Positions 44,800 through 55,189 are shown, numbered from the stretch's first letter. The stretch is 56,157 bases of DNA from Bacillota bacterium (GCA_021771185.1 JAETPN010000007.1:1-56157), one strand, 5' to 3'. Program-made: numbers and translations. The notes: generated from the sequence alone by a model not told the origin.

Positions 44800-47700
44800 T
44801 TATAATGCTTTTTTGATTGCCTCCATTAAGTCAATGAGATAGAAAATAAAATGTTTATCTAATTTTACGGTATCTAAAACAATAATAAGTTCTCCACGAA
44901 TCATTTTAAAACGAAACATTCTACTAATACTATTTACTTCCATAAATAAAATATCTCCATTGATTTTTTCGGTTAATTCTTTTGGCAATGTTACTTCGAC
45001 AAAATTACGTAATTGTTTTACTTTTGTAATGTGGTACATAGAAGCAAGTTTTTCAAACCATTCTTCATGCATATAAATATAAAGTTCATCACTGATTTTC
45101 CCAAAACGATCTTCTAATTCAGTTTTAATTTTATTTAATTTATCATAAGAATCGATACTATTAATTTTTTTATGAATTTCAATTTTAAGTTCTTCATCGG
45201 CAACATAATTGTCCTCAATCGTTGTTTCTACTTCGATTAATGGTTGATTACTTGTAGATTCAATTTTTTCCACAGGATTTCCCTTTAATTCTTCCACTTT
45301 TTCATTTAACATTTTAAGAAATAATTCTACTCCAACACTATCAATAAATCCAGCTTGTTCACTTCCTAGAATGTCCCCCGCTCCACGAATGGATAAATCT
45401 CTCATCGCGATCGCAAAACCACTTCCAAGTTCTGTAAAATCTTTAATTACTTTTAGTCGTTTAGTTGCAACCTCTGTTAATTGTTTTACAGGCTCATACA
45501 TTAAATAACAATAGGCTATTTTATCACTACGCCCAACACGACCACGAATTTGATAAAGTTGAGCTAGACCAAAACGATCAGCATCCATAATAATCAAGGT
45601 ATTTACTCTTGGAATATCAATTCCTGTTTCAATAATGGTTGTACAAATCATCACATCATATTCATGATTCGTAAATTTTACCATAACATCTTCTAGTTGG
45701 TGTTGATTCATTTGTCCATGGGCACTAATAATTCGAGCATCTGGTACTAATTCCTGGATCTTACGAACTTGATACTCCATATCCTTTACTCGGTTATAAA
45801 GAATAAATACTTGTCCATCACGAGATAACTCTTTATAAATAGCATCTTTAATCATTGCTTTATTTTCAGCCAAAACATAAGTTTGAACAGGATAACGATT
45901 AACAGGTGCGGTTTCAATTAGTGAAAGATTTCTTAAGCCAGACATAGACATTTGAAGTGTTCGTGGAATAGGTGTTGCCGAAAGGGTTAAAACATCAACA
46001 TTGGTTTTATATTGTTTGATTTTTTCCTTATGTTTTACACCAAAACGTTGTTCCTCATCCACCACTAGTAGTCCTAAATCATGGTAAACGACATCATCAC
46101 TTAAAATACGATGGGTTCCAATTAATAAGTCTATTTTACCTTCTTTTAATCGTTTTAAAATCGAGTTTGTTTCTTTCGCTGAAACAAAACGATTTAACAA
46201 GGCAATATTTACTGGAAATGAACGGAATCTTTCTATCGCATTTTCATAATGTTGACTTGATAAAATTGTTGTGGGACAAAGAAGTGCACATTGCTTTCCA
46301 TCCATAATAGCTTTAAAAATTGCTCGAAAAGCGACTTCTGTTTTTCCAAAACCTACATCCCCACAAAGCAAACGATCCATAGGTACATCCTTTTCCATAT
46401 CCTCTTTAATCTCTCTAATAACCTTTAACTGATCCTCTGTTTCTTGATATGGAAATTCTGCTTCAAATAATGCTTGTTCCTCGGTATCTTTACTATAGCG
46501 ATACCCTTTTGTTTTTTCACGTTCTGCATATAATTTTAATAAATCACCAGCAATACTTTCAATTTTTTTCTTAACTTTTAATTTCGTTTTCTCCCATTCT
46601 GTACTACCTAGTTTATTTAGTTTTGGTGTTAATCCATCATTCGCAGAATATTTTGTAATAAATTCAATTTTCTCTACAGGAATATATAATTTATCTTGAT
46701 CCTTATATTCAATTTGTAAATAGTCTTTTTTTAAACCACCCTTTGTTAAGGTCTTAATTCCTAAATATTTCCCAATACCATGAATATTGTGAACAATGTA
46801 ATCCCCAGCATTTAATTTACTGATATCACGAATTTTTGTTCCTAATTTATAATTGGTTTTAAATGTCGGACGATATTCCTTTTTTCCAAAGATTTCTTGT
46901 TCAGAAAGAACAATGATATCATTAAAAACAAAACCTTCTCTTATTTTTTTTATGATAATATTAACATGATGATCATATAAATCATTTTCATTGGTTAAAA
47001 TAGTTTTAATATTGATGAAGGCATCTTCTAATTTTGAAGCTTGATAACGATTATTCACACAAACAACAACATAACGATAATTTTTTAAATATTCTTTTAA
47101 TTGATGTTCGATATCTTTTAAGGAACCTTTTAACGATGGAATTTCTTTCGTTTGATAGGTTATTCTAGTCAAATCTTTATCTAAACGATTATCAAAATTA
47201 TTTAAATAGACTGTTGAAGTTACTGGAATTTCTTCTAAATCAAACATATATTTTGTATTTGAATTTATTTTACTATCTACATTATATTCAAAAATTTCAT
47301 TTTGAAGAATTTGATAACTATTTTCTAAATCATGATAAGAAATATAAAAAACAACAGGATTTTTTAAGTACGAATTAATATTTACCACATCAATATACTT
47401 TGGTAAATCTTTTTGTTTAATTTCTTCCTCTGCAGATATTGGAACAATGGTTTCAGTAAATGGAACAAGATGAATTTCATCCAAAGTTTGTTCTGTAAGT
47501 TGGGTATCGATATTAAATGTACGAATGGAATCAATCGTATCTCCCCAAAATTCAATACGAATAGGTGCTGCTTCATTTAGTGGAAAAACATCAATCACAA
47601 AACCACGAACAGCCATTTCACCCGTTGCGTTGACTGTTACTTCCCTGCGATATCCCATCGCATATAGTTTTTTGATAAAGTCATCCATGGAACATTCTTC

Positions 47701-48087
47701 ATCAACTGTTAAATGAAGCATATGATCTTGATAAATCTTTTGGGTTGGTAAATATCTTAAATAACCCATTAAATTTGTTACAACAATAGAATTCTCTTCT
47801 TTTAGTAAGGCATTCAATGTTTCTAATCTCTCTATTTTTAACTCTGGACTAATCGCAAGAGCTTCACTTGTTAAAAAGTCATCCATTGGAAAAAAATATA
47901 CATGATCTGTATAATTAAGTAAAGATTGATAAAGTTTATTAGCTTCAAATAGACTAGATGTAACAACCACCATCGATTGTTTTTTTTCTTTAAAATAATT
48001 TGAAAGATAAAGAGCTTTTGTTTCATCGGTTAACCCTAAAATCTCTTCATTATCAAAATCCTTTGTATTAAATAAATGATTAAACAT
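44800..48087 (-). CDS. mfd: transcription-repair coupling factor Mfd
   Basis: 1095 residues from ATG at 48087 ([11 protein letters not shown]), chosen because AAGGAGG lies five bases upstream; a longer frame (48135) reads the hairpin after pth. N-terminal UvrB-like region, RNA polymerase-interacting domain ([19 protein letters not shown]), superfamily 2 helicase with [14 protein letters not shown] and DEEQRFG, motif V/VI region (GRVGRSDK) and the TRCF C-terminal domain ([16 protein letters not shown]). Removes stalled polymerase at DNA lesions. Confidence 0.96.
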   Translation of the reverse strand: MFNHLFNTKDFDNEEILGLTDETKALYLSNYFKEKKQSMVVVTSSLFEANKLYQSLLNYTDHVYFFPMDDFLTSEALAISPELKIERLETLNALLKEENSIVVTNLMGYLRYLPTQKIYQDHMLHLTVDEECSMDDFIKKLYAMGYRREVTVNATGEMAVRGFVIDVFPLNEAAPIRIEFWGDTIDSIRTFNIDTQLTEQTLDEIHLVPFTETIVPISAEEEIKQKDLPKYIDVVNINSYLKNPVVFYISYHDLENSYQILQNEIFEYNVDSKINSNTKYMFDLEEIPVTSTVYLNNFDNRLDKDLTRITYQTKEIPSLKGSLKDIEHQLKEYLKNYRYVVVCVNNRYQASKLEDAFINIKTILTNENDLYDHHVNIIIKKIREGFVFNDIIVLSEQEIFGKKEYRPTFKTNYKLGTKIRDISKLNAGDYIVHNIHGIGKYLGIKTLTKGGLKKDYLQIEYKDQDKLYIPVEKIEFITKYSANDGLTPKLNKLGSTEWEKTKLKVKKKIESIAGDLLKLYAEREKTKGYRYSKDTEEQALFEAEFPYQETEDQLKVIREIKEDMEKDVPMDRLLCGDVGFGKTEVAFRAIFKAIMDGKQCALLCPTTILSSQHYENAIERFRSFPVNIALLNRFVSAKETNSILKRLKEGKIDLLIGTHRILSDDVVYHDLGLLVVDEEQRFGVKHKEKIKQYKTNVDVLTLSATPIPRTLQMSMSGLRNLSLIETAPVNRYPVQTYVLAENKAMIKDAIYKELSRDGQVFILYNRVKDMEYQVRKIQELVPDARIISAHGQMNQHQLEDVMVKFTNHEYDVMICTTIIETGIDIPRVNTLIIMDADRFGLAQLYQIRGRVGRSDKIAYCYLMYEPVKQLTEVATKRLKVIKDFTELGSGFAIAMRDLSIRGAGDILGSEQAGFIDSVGVELFLKMLNEKVEELKGNPVEKIESTSNQPLIEVETTIEDNYVADEELKIEIHKKINSIDSYDKLNKIKTELEDRFGKISDELYIYMHEEWFEKLASMYHITKVKQLRNFVEVTLPKELTEKINGDILFMEVNSISRMFRFKMIRGELIIVLDTVKLDKHFIFYLIDLMEAIKKAL

Positions 48088-48107
48088 AAGTGCCTCCTTA
48101 CTACCCG

Positions 48108-48135
48108 AAAAAGGTGATACTTGAAAAAGTACCAC
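48108..48135 (-). terminator. hairpin after pth, possible attenuator before mfd
   Basis: Minus strand: GTGGTACTT-TTTC-AAGTATCAC (one G-U) then C and T5. The TAG of pth touches its first base. Short T run, so partial read-through to mfd is likely. Confidence 0.45.
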
Positions 48136-48692
48136 TACTTATTATATTTATTCATGACATTATGAAATGTCATTGTTTTTGTATCTTCTAAAATATGCGT
48201 TACTAGATCAAAAGTATGATCTAATTGTTTTAATTCCTCTTTAGATAAATGTCCTAAGACGTAATCTTTAGTATCGATCTGTTTATTATTGGAAATTCCT
48301 ATTTTAATTCGTTTATAGTTTTTTGTGCCTAAATGAAGTTCAATATTTTTAAGACCATTATGACCACCACTACTACCTTGATAACGAAGACGAATTCGAC
48401 CTAATTCTAGATCTAAATCATCATGAATAATCAAGATATCTTCTATATCAATTTTATAAAATTTAACAAAATCTCGGAGGACTTCTCCAGATAAATTGAT
48501 ATACTTTTGAGGTTTTAATAAAATAACCTTTTCCCCTTGATCATTATATTCACCATATAATCCACCAAATTTTGATTTTGCAATACTTACACCTTTTTCT
48601 TTGGCGTAACGATCAAGTGCCATAAACCCCATATTATGACGTGTTTTTTCATATTCCCTTCCAGGATTTCCAAGTCCTACAATTAATTTCAT
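48135..48692 (-). CDS. pth: peptidyl-tRNA hydrolase
   Basis: 185 residues. GLGNPGREYEKTRHNMG at the N-terminus (the catalytic His-20 type), LLKPQKYINLSGE and LIIHDDLDLELGRIR. Recycles peptidyl-tRNA. Homologue of Bacillus spoVC, which is also next to mfd. Four bases after rsmI. Confidence 0.96.
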   Translation of the reverse strand: MKLIVGLGNPGREYEKTRHNMGFMALDRYAKEKGVSIAKSKFGGLYGEYNDQGEKVILLKPQKYINLSGEVLRDFVKFYKIDIEDILIIHDDLDLELGRIRLRYQGSSGGHNGLKNIELHLGTKNYKRIKIGISNNKQIDTKDYVLGHLSKEELKQLDHTFDLVTHILEDTKTMTFHNVMNKYNK

Positions 48693-48696
48693 TTTA

Positions 48697-49539
48697 TCAC
48701 GATCTTTCTATATGATAGGCATTATATACTTCACTTTTAGGTAACTTTCGCTCTTTTGAAACCAACTTAATCGCATCCTTCGAACTTTTCCCTTCTTTTA
48801 TATAAAGATTTACATGTTCAACAAGCGTTAAATGATCAAAAGTTTTTTCTTCTTTATTTCCTTCTACAATGAAAACCATTTCACCTTTTGCCCCAATGAT
48901 TTCCTTTTGAACATCAAGAATCGTTCCGCGATAAATTTCTTCAAAACGTTTACTTATTTCACGGGCTATAGAAATATTTCGATTTCCCAAACACTCTAAG
49001 ACATCTTTTAATGTCTTTTCAATACGATGCGGTGCTTCATAAAAAATCATGGTAAAAGGTTGATCTTTTAAAGATTCAAGTTCTTTTTTTCGCTTACTCT
49101 CTTTACTATTTAAAAATCCATAGAAAAGAAAATGTTCCGCATTTAATCCTGAAGTAATAAGAGCTGGAATAAGGGCAGTTGCCCCTGGAAGTCCAACAAC
49201 ATTAAATCCAGCATCAATGGCTGATTTTGCTAAAGTATAACCTGGATCACTAACAATTGGCGTTCCTCGATCACTAACTAAACCAACATCATATCCATCA
49301 TTTAAATAAGATAATAATTTATCTTTGTTTAATCCTTCATTATGATCATGACTAGCAATACATTTTTTCTTTATATTAAAGTGATGTAAAAGTTCATGGG
49401 TTACTCTTGTATCTTCTGAAAAAATAACTTCAACCTCATTTAACGTTTTTACTGCACGATATGTCATATCATCTAAATTTCCAATCGGTGTTGGAATTAA
49501 ATATAGCGTTGGTTTTCCATTATAACTTTTTTGAGACAT
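48697..49539 (-). CDS. rsmI: 16S rRNA (cytidine1402-2'-O)-methyltransferase
   Basis: 280 residues. AdoMet tetrapyrrole-methylase fold: TLYLIPTPIGNLDDMTYRA, FSEDTR, LVSDRGTPIVSDPGY and GLPGATALIPAL, MIFYEAPHRI. Ends with TGA. Bacillus order is yabB-yazA-rsmI-abrB. Confidence 0.96.
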   Translation of the reverse strand: MSQKSYNGKPTLYLIPTPIGNLDDMTYRAVKTLNEVEVIFSEDTRVTHELLHHFNIKKKCIASHDHNEGLNKDKLLSYLNDGYDVGLVSDRGTPIVSDPGYTLAKSAIDAGFNVVGLPGATALIPALITSGLNAEHFLFYGFLNSKESKRKKELESLKDQPFTMIFYEAPHRIEKTLKDVLECLGNRNISIAREISKRFEEIYRGTILDVQKEIIGAKGEMVFIVEGNKEEKTFDHLTLVEHVNLYIKEGKSSKDAIKLVSKERKLPKSEVYNAYHIERS

Positions 49540-49567
49540 ATCTTTTCACCCCTTATATAAATCTGGT

Positions 49568-49798
49568 TTATTTTAACAAAGTTTTCTTTTTTTGTAAAGT
49601 TTTTGGTTTTGAAGAAAAAGAATTTTTTTGAATGCGATTGTCAATAGATCTTGCAAACTTTAAAATGCCTGGTGTATATAATGAATCTTGATTTAATTTT
49701 TTCTTTAAAGAAGACTCATAAGAAAAAGAACCAAAGAAATATTCATTTAGTTTTTTTGTTTCTTCATTTAAAAATTGTTGATTTTCTATTGATTTCAT
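49568..49798 (-). CDS. hypothetical small basic protein, 76 aa
   Basis: Not recognised. Mostly helical, with the segment SLYTPGILKFARSIDNRIQ and a Lys-rich tail. It begins two bases after the trmN stop. It occupies the slot of yazA (GIY-YIG endonuclease) in Bacillus, but has no GIY-YIG motif and is unrelated in sequence. Confidence 0.5.
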   Translation of the reverse strand: MKSIENQQFLNEETKKLNEYFFGSFSYESSLKKKLNQDSLYTPGILKFARSIDNRIQKNSFSSKPKTLQKKKTLLK

Positions 49799-49799
49799 A

Positions 49800-50525
49800 T
49801 TAATTTTCCTTAAACATTTTTTTTATTTCTTCTGTATATTCATTATCTTTTGTATGCGTATATAATGGAGATAAAACTTTTAATCCTGGTTTACCATTTT
49901 TTGTTCCTTCTATTAATAAAATATTCGCATCCATCCCCGGTTTAGGATAAATAAGCTGAATTTTTTTAGGTTCTATATTATTCTTTCGCATACACTCTAG
50001 TATATCTAGTAAACGTTCTGGACGATGAACAATGGCTAAATTACCATTGTTTTTTAAAAGCTTTTTAGAAATTTTTATAACGTCATAAACGTTTAATGTA
50101 AATTCATGACGAGCAATTTTTTTATACTCGCTGAGATTCTTTTTCTCACTAGATTCTACTGGGAAATATGGAGGATTACATACAATCGTATCATAAGTAT
50201 CACTTTCGATTTGTTGATATAATTCCTTAATATCTGCATGAACAACCTCAATTTGATCTTCTAAATGGTTTTGTTCAATAGAACGTTTTGCCATTGAAAA
50301 CACTTTTTCTTGATATTCAACAGCGGTAATATGCGCTTTTGTTTTTGTTGTTAAAATCATCGATATGGGTGCATTCCCGCAACCTATATCCATAATTTTT
50401 TTGACCTTTGAATTTAAGGTAACAAAATTAGGTAACAATACAGAATCTAGAGAAAAACTAAACATTTCTGTATTTTGAATGATTTTTAAATGATTAAATT
50501 CTAATAAATCATTGATTACTTCCAC
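49800..50525 (-). CDS. tRNA1(Val) A37-N6-methyltransferase-like protein (YabB/TrmN6)
   Basis: 241 residues. Class I AdoMet methyltransferase, with MDIGCGNAPISMILTT (motif I) and the N6-adenine motif NPPYFPVE. Homologues methylate A37 of tRNA1(Val) in E. coli; the Bacillus YabB is not proven to do so. Its start lies inside the end of ricT (17-bp overlap). Confidence 0.88.
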   Translation of the reverse strand: MEVINDLLEFNHLKIIQNTEMFSFSLDSVLLPNFVTLNSKVKKIMDIGCGNAPISMILTTKTKAHITAVEYQEKVFSMAKRSIEQNHLEDQIEVVHADIKELYQQIESDTYDTIVCNPPYFPVESSEKKNLSEYKKIARHEFTLNVYDVIKISKKLLKNNGNLAIVHRPERLLDILECMRKNNIEPKKIQLIYPKPGMDANILLIEGTKNGKPGLKVLSPLYTHTKDNEYTEEIKKMFKEN

Positions 50526-51309
50526 GTTTTTCTACCTTCACTTCTATGATTCCAATTTTAGGTATATCTACTTTAACAATATTTTTTAAAAGATCAAGAT
50601 CAACAACTTTTCCAGTTCCTTGTTCTGTTTTATACATCGAACCGATCTTTGGCATATTTTTTTTACATCTAGTATAGCAATCATCTTCATATTTTAAACA
50701 ACATAGAAGTCGTCCGCAAAGTCCATTAATTTTTGTTGGATTTAAAGCAATATTTTGATTTTTTGCCATTCCTATCGTTACAGAATCAAAATCTTTTAAG
50801 AATTTAGCGCAACACAATTCACGGCCACAACTACCTAATCCACCAATTTCTTTGGCTTTATCACGAACACCAACCTGACGTAATTCAATACGCGTGTGAT
50901 AAACAGAGGCTAATTTTTTAGCTAACTCACGGAAGTCAATGCGAACATCGGATAAGAAACGAAACATTAATTGACTGCGATCAAATGTATAGTTCGCATC
51001 TAAAATTTTAATCTTCATATTTAATTCTTCGGCGAAGCTACGACATTTTTTTAATGCATAAGCAGCATCTTTTTCATTTCGCAAATGTTTTTTATAGTCT
51101 GCTTTTGTAGAAATACGAACGATTGGTTTTAAAGGAGAAGTCAGCTTGTTTTCTTCGATATCAAAAATATCAGTTACGACTTTTCCAAATTGTAAGCCAC
51201 GTTCTGTTTCTACAATAACATTAATTCCTTTTTTATATTGTTTATGATTTGGAGAAAAATAATATATTCTACCCTTTTCTTCAAAGTTTACTCCAATAAC
51301 TTCAATCAT
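50509..51309 (-). CDS. ricT: RicT/YaaT, PSP1-domain protein
   Basis: 266 residues. PSP1 domain with conserved cysteines GGLGSCGRELCCAKFL and CGRLLCCLKYEDDCYTRCKK, which in Bacillus RicAFT carry [4Fe-4S] clusters and modulate RNase Y processing. RicA and RicF (YmcA, YlbF) are not in the window. Ends in TGA within the trmN start. Between holB and trmN, as in Bacillus (yabA missing). Confidence 0.93.
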   Translation of the reverse strand: MIEVIGVNFEEKGRIYYFSPNHKQYKKGINVIVETERGLQFGKVVTDIFDIEENKLTSPLKPIVRISTKADYKKHLRNEKDAAYALKKCRSFAEELNMKIKILDANYTFDRSQLMFRFLSDVRIDFRELAKKLASVYHTRIELRQVGVRDKAKEIGGLGSCGRELCCAKFLKDFDSVTIGMAKNQNIALNPTKINGLCGRLLCCLKYEDDCYTRCKKNMPKIGSMYKTEQGTGKVVDLDLLKNIVKVDIPKIGIIEVKVEKRGSNQ

Positions 51310-51310
51310 A

Positions 51311-52276
51311 TTATCTTCTCCTTTCTAGCTCAATAATGAGCTTGTCCATAAATAAATTAATATTGGCATTTACTTTTAAATAATCTTTTAAATTAATAAT
51401 CACATCTAAACGATCACATACTTCGTTCATACTTAATTTAGAAGCAAGCGAATCAATTATTTCTTTTTCATCTATAAATAATTCTATCTTTGAATGTAAC
51501 CTCACATTCAAAATATCTTTATAAAAATACATTAATAGTTCCATTCCCTCAATCATCTTTTCTTTATCAGAAAATGTATCAAACCACAATTGCTTTATAG
51601 ATAAAAGGACATCTTTATGAATCGTTTCATATTGTTCTACAAATTTTGTCACAGTTTTTATTTTATCGATATTCTTTTCATCAGAAAGATCTTCTTTAGA
51701 AATATCGTTGTCTTGTTTTATTAAATGCATTACTTTTTCTAACATGGATGATGTTTGATCACTCACATGATCATTTAATGGAATAATTTGACAACGAGAT
51801 ACTATTGTATTTAATAATTGATAAATATTATCTGTAAGTAAAATAGCAATAATATTTTCTTCTGGTTCTTCTAAAAATTTTAAAATGGAATTAGCAGCTG
51901 CAGCATTCATTTTTTCCGCTTCGTGAATAATATATACTTTTTTTGTACTTTCTACAGATTTTGTACTAAATTCTTTTTGTAATTGATCAATTTGTTCTTT
52001 TTTGATCCATAAACCGTCAGGTTCAATAATTTTTAATTCTGTAAAATTACCTTCATCGATTCGTTTACATTGTGTACAATTCATACATTGAGGATGATCT
52101 TTGTCAGCACTATTATGTGGACAAAGTAAATATTTAGCAAATGCCAGAGCAAATTTCTTTTTATTCGCGTAATGCTTAGTTTCAAATAAATAGGCATGGG
52201 AACAACGATCTTTTTTTATTGAATTGATTAAAATTTTATAAGCAATCGGTTGTTCTTGTTTATAATCGTCTAACAT
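51311..52276 (-). CDS. holB: DNA polymerase III subunit delta'
   Basis: 321 residues. Clamp-loader AAA+ fold without a proper Walker A (the P-loop place reads ETKHYANKKKF), as expected for delta'. Cys4 zinc module CPHNSADKDHPQCMNCTQC, sensor region EEPEENIIAILLTDN and SRC motif IVSRCQ. Between ricT and bofA; tmk, usually upstream, is not here. Confidence 0.93.
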   Translation of the reverse strand: MLDDYKQEQPIAYKILINSIKKDRCSHAYLFETKHYANKKKFALAFAKYLLCPHNSADKDHPQCMNCTQCKRIDEGNFTELKIIEPDGLWIKKEQIDQLQKEFSTKSVESTKKVYIIHEAEKMNAAAANSILKFLEEPEENIIAILLTDNIYQLLNTIVSRCQIIPLNDHVSDQTSSMLEKVMHLIKQDNDISKEDLSDEKNIDKIKTVTKFVEQYETIHKDVLLSIKQLWFDTFSDKEKMIEGMELLMYFYKDILNVRLHSKIELFIDEKEIIDSLASKLSMNEVCDRLDVIINLKDYLKVNANINLFMDKLIIELERRR

Positions 52277-52291
52277 TTACTTCACCTCATT

Positions 52292-52480
52292 TTAAAACAC
52301 TAACACTAAAATAACAATTAATGATAATAACGCAGGAATTCCAAAAACAGTTAGTAATCCTACCGTTATGATATTAATTGGAATTGATAAATCTAGGGGC
52401 GATACTATCAAATTATATCCATATAAGATAAATGCACTTACAATAATTCTTTTTACGATAACAAATATTTTTTTAAGCAT
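52292..52480 (-). CDS. bofA: BofA-family protein
   Basis: 62 residues. N-terminal amphipathic or membrane helix (KKIFVIVKRIIVSAFILYGY), then the BofA-like core PINIITVGLLTVFGIPALLS and a second membrane helix. In Bacillus BofA inhibits processing of pro-sigma-K and sits just after recR, as it does here. Shorter than Bacillus BofA (87 residues). Its start codon is buried in a 12-bp hairpin (52471-52511). Confidence 0.75.
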   Translation of the reverse strand: MLKKIFVIVKRIIVSAFILYGYNLIVSPLDLSIPINIITVGLLTVFGIPALLSLIVILVLVF

Positions 52481-52511
52481 ACTTTCACCTCAATTCATTG
52501 TATGCTTAAAA
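52471..52511 (-). promoter_or_regulatory. 12-bp hairpin hiding the bofA ribosome site and start
   Basis: Perfect arms, minus strand TTTTAAGCATAC (52511-52500) and GTATGCTTAAAA (52482-52471), loop of 17 bases containing GAGGTG; the bofA AUG (52480-52478) is in the 3' arm. No T run follows, so it is not a terminator. Confidence 0.7.
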
Positions 52512-52518
52512 TGAAAAA

Positions 52519-53115
52519 TTAGACAGGCTTTCGATCTTCTAAAGCCATTCCTAAAGTTAAAGAATCAATGTATTCCATATCCGCACCTAAAGGAATACCA
52601 TGTGCTATTTTACTAACAACAACATCCATTCCTTCAAGTTTTTTTGAAATATAAAGTGCAGTCGTTTCTCCCTCAATACTAGGTCTTACTGCAAGTATAA
52701 TTTCTTTAATATCTTCCTTTTTTATTCTTTCTATTAATGAGTCAATATGAATATCTTCTGGATTAATTCCATCAAGCGGGGAAATCAATCCATCCAATAC
52801 ATGATAGGTTCCATGATAAGTTCCTACTTTTTCAAAAGAAATGACATTCCTTGGTTCTTCTACTACACATACGGTTGTATGATTTCTTGTTGGATCGTTA
52901 CAAATCATACAAGTGTCTTCTTCAGTAAGATGATGGCAAATTGAACAGCGTTTAATTTTTGTTTTAACATCAATCAATGAAGAAGAAAACATTCCAATAA
53001 TTTCATCACTTAAATCCATAGAGGCAAGAGCCATACGTTCCGCTGTTTTCTCACCAATCCCTGGAAGTTTTTTATAACATTCAATTAAATTTCGAATTGT
53101 TTTTGGATAATTCAT
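52519..53115 (-). CDS. recR: recombination mediator RecR
   Basis: 198 residues, standard size. Helix-hairpin-helix KLPGIGEKTAERMAL, Cys4 zinc finger CSICHHLTEEDTCMIC, Toprim domain with CVVEEPRNVISFEK and LAVRPSIEGETTA. RecFOR pathway; order dnaX-yaaK-recR conserved. Two bases from the yaaK homologue. Confidence 0.97.
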   Translation of the reverse strand: MNYPKTIRNLIECYKKLPGIGEKTAERMALASMDLSDEIIGMFSSSLIDVKTKIKRCSICHHLTEEDTCMICNDPTRNHTTVCVVEEPRNVISFEKVGTYHGTYHVLDGLISPLDGINPEDIHIDSLIERIKKEDIKEIILAVRPSIEGETTALYISKKLEGMDVVVSKIAHGIPLGADMEYIDSLTLGMALEDRKPV

Positions 53116-53117
53116 TA

Positions 53118-53414
53118 TTAAAACATTCCTGGCATTCCCTGTGTATATTTTCCAAGTTTTTGTTCTGTCATTTTATCTACCTGATGTGATGCATCATTTA
53201 CTGCGACTAAAATCATATCTTGTAAAGCTTCAATATCATCACGATCTAATTCATCGCTTTCAATTTTTACATTTAAAAGTTCTTTTTTCCCATTCATTTC
53301 AATCGTTACAAAAGATGATTTCCCAACAAATGTTGTTCCATCTATCTCTTCTTTTGCAGACATCATATCCTTTTGTAATTTTTGTGCTTGTTTCATCATT
53401 GCTTGTAAATTCAT
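53118..53414 (-). CDS. yaaK: nucleoid-associated protein YbaB/EbfC family (YaaK)
   Basis: 98 residues. MNLQAMMKQAQKLQKDMMSA start, TFVGKSSFVTIEMNGKKELL and ALQDMILVAVNDASHQVDKM. Dimeric DNA-binding protein, always between dnaX and recR. Confidence 0.95.
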   Translation of the reverse strand: MNLQAMMKQAQKLQKDMMSAKEEIDGTTFVGKSSFVTIEMNGKKELLNVKIESDELDRDDIEALQDMILVAVNDASHQVDKMTEQKLGKYTQGMPGMF

Positions 53415-53428
53415 ATTCTTCCTTCTTT

Positions 53429-55189
53429 CTATTCATATTCTACAATATTTCCAAATAAACTAGCCATCTTATCACCAGTTTCTTCTGATAATGTGGATAA
53501 AATTTCTTCTATTTGAAAATCTTCTTCTTGATAATGATATGTTTTTAATTTTTTATTAAATTCATTTTTGATTTGATCCCACTCTATTTGATCCGTAGAA
53601 ATTAATTTTAATTTTTTATTAAAAATAACTTCAAACATTTTTTCCAATGATATTAAGTTTTCATTAAATAAATCCGAGCTTGTTACATCGGGATAAACAT
53701 AGATTAAAGAGTCATTTCCCGCAGCCTTTAATTCTCCATCTAATACCATTGACGCTAGTTGATTATATTCTGGATCTAATATTTTAGATCGAATTTCATT
53801 TTCACTTGCTCTAAATTCTAATAATAATTTTTTATTAAAAGTTGCGAGTGTATTCTCAATACGACGATCTTTAATTCTTTTAATTTTTTGTTTTAATTCA
53901 TCATTTTTTACAATTGAAGAATCCATTGATTGCTGTATTGTTTCTTCTGGTGGTATTGAATTTTCCTGTTTCAACTTTTGTTCTTCTTTTTCTAGTTGTT
54001 CCTGTTTTCTTTGATCTTCATGTTGAACTAGTTGTTCTTTTTTTATTTTTCTTTCATTTGATACTGGCACCGTTGTTGTTATATTATTTTGTGTATTTTG
54101 TACATTATTATTTTTTGATAACAATTTTATTAATTTCATTTCCAAAATAATTTTAGGAGAACTTGCGATTTTCATTTCTGGTAAAGCCTTATTTAATACA
54201 TCAATCATCTCTATTAAATCACTGGTATTTATTTCCTGGGCAATATTTTGATAAATTTCTACATTATAATTATTATTCTTAAAATAATTAGGAACCTCAT
54301 TCATTAATAGCAAATTACGTAAATACATAATAATTTCTTCGGTAAGTTTGATAAAATTTTTTCCAGCATGATTATATTCATCAAGTTTCAAAAAAGTATT
54401 TTCCAAATCTTTTTGAATAATAAATTGAATAAATTCTGTTAATTGAACTTGCGAAAGTGTACCATTAATCGCATGAACTTCTTGTACATCTATTTTTTCT
54501 TCTTCATCTACATATGAGATTACTTGATCTAACATACTAATAGAATCACGCATTCCACCATCAGATAGTCGTGCAATTTCATAAAGAGCTTCTTCTGTAA
54601 TAGAAATGTTCTCTGTTCGAACAATCGTATTTAATCTTTCTACAATATCTTTTTCAGATATTTTTTCAAAATCGAAACGTTGACATCTAGACAAAATGGT
54701 ATTGGGAATTTTATGAGGATCTGTAGTAGCTAAAATAAAAATAATATGAGCTGGTGGTTCCTCTAATGTTTTCAACAAGGCATTAAAAGCACCTACTGTA
54801 AGCATATGAACCTCATCAATGATATATATTTTATATTTTCCAGTAGATGGAACTAAACTAACTTTTGATTTTAATTCACGGATTTCATCTACCCCATTAT
54901 TCGAAGCCGCATCAATTTCTATAATATCATTAGATTGCTTCAAATTATATTGCGTACAATTTACACATTCATTACATGGCTTAATACCATTAGGATGTTC
55001 ACAGTTTACAATTTTAGCAATAATTTTTGCTATACTAGTTTTTCCTGTTCCCCTAGGTCCAGCAAATAAATATGCATGTGATAATTTATTATGCATAATT
55101 TCATTTATCAATGTTTTTGTTATAACACGTTGTCCAGCGATTTCATCTAATGTCGTTGGTCGATATTTACGATATAATGCTTGATACAT
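53429..55189 (-). CDS. dnaX: DNA polymerase III subunits gamma/tau
   Basis: 586 residues. Walker A GPRGTGKTS at residues 44-52, four-Cys zinc module CEHPNGIKPCNECVNC, DEVHML, SRC motif LSRCQRFDFE, then the collar and a Gln/Glu-rich linker (~370-440). The domain after the linker is the tau-like end. Expressed from an extended -10 (TGGTATAAT near 55212). I see no obvious slippery site in the linker. Confidence 0.96.
   Translation of the reverse strand: MYQALYRKYRPTTLDEIAGQRVITKTLINEIMHNKLSHAYLFAGPRGTGKTSIAKIIAKIVNCEHPNGIKPCNECVNCTQYNLKQSNDIIEIDAASNNGVDEIRELKSKVSLVPSTGKYKIYIIDEVHMLTVGAFNALLKTLEEPPAHIIFILATTDPHKIPNTILSRCQRFDFEKISEKDIVERLNTIVRTENISITEEALYEIARLSDGGMRDSISMLDQVISYVDEEEKIDVQEVHAINGTLSQVQLTEFIQFIIQKDLENTFLKLDEYNHAGKNFIKLTEEIIMYLRNLLLMNEVPNYFKNNNYNVEIYQNIAQEINTSDLIEMIDVLNKALPEMKIASSPKIILEMKLIKLLSKNNNVQNTQNNITTTVPVSNERKIKKEQLVQHEDQRKQEQLEKEEQKLKQENSIPPEETIQQSMDSSIVKNDELKQKIKRIKDRRIENTLATFNKKLLLEFRASENEIRSKILDPEYNQLASMVLDGELKAAGNDSLIYVYPDVTSSDLFNENLISLEKMFEVIFNKKLKLISTDQIEWDQIKNEFNKKLKTYHYQEEDFQIEEILSTLSEETGDKMASLFGNIVEYE

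Noticed and set aside
48088..48135. Longer N-terminus for mfd (start at 48135)
   Set aside because: The segment translates the hairpin after pth and has no ribosome site; AAGGAGG precedes the ATG at 48087.
53870..54110. Programmed frameshift site in dnaX that would give a short gamma form
   Set aside because: The linker is rich in A runs on the coding strand, but I could not find a convincing slippery heptamer with a ribosome-like stimulator.
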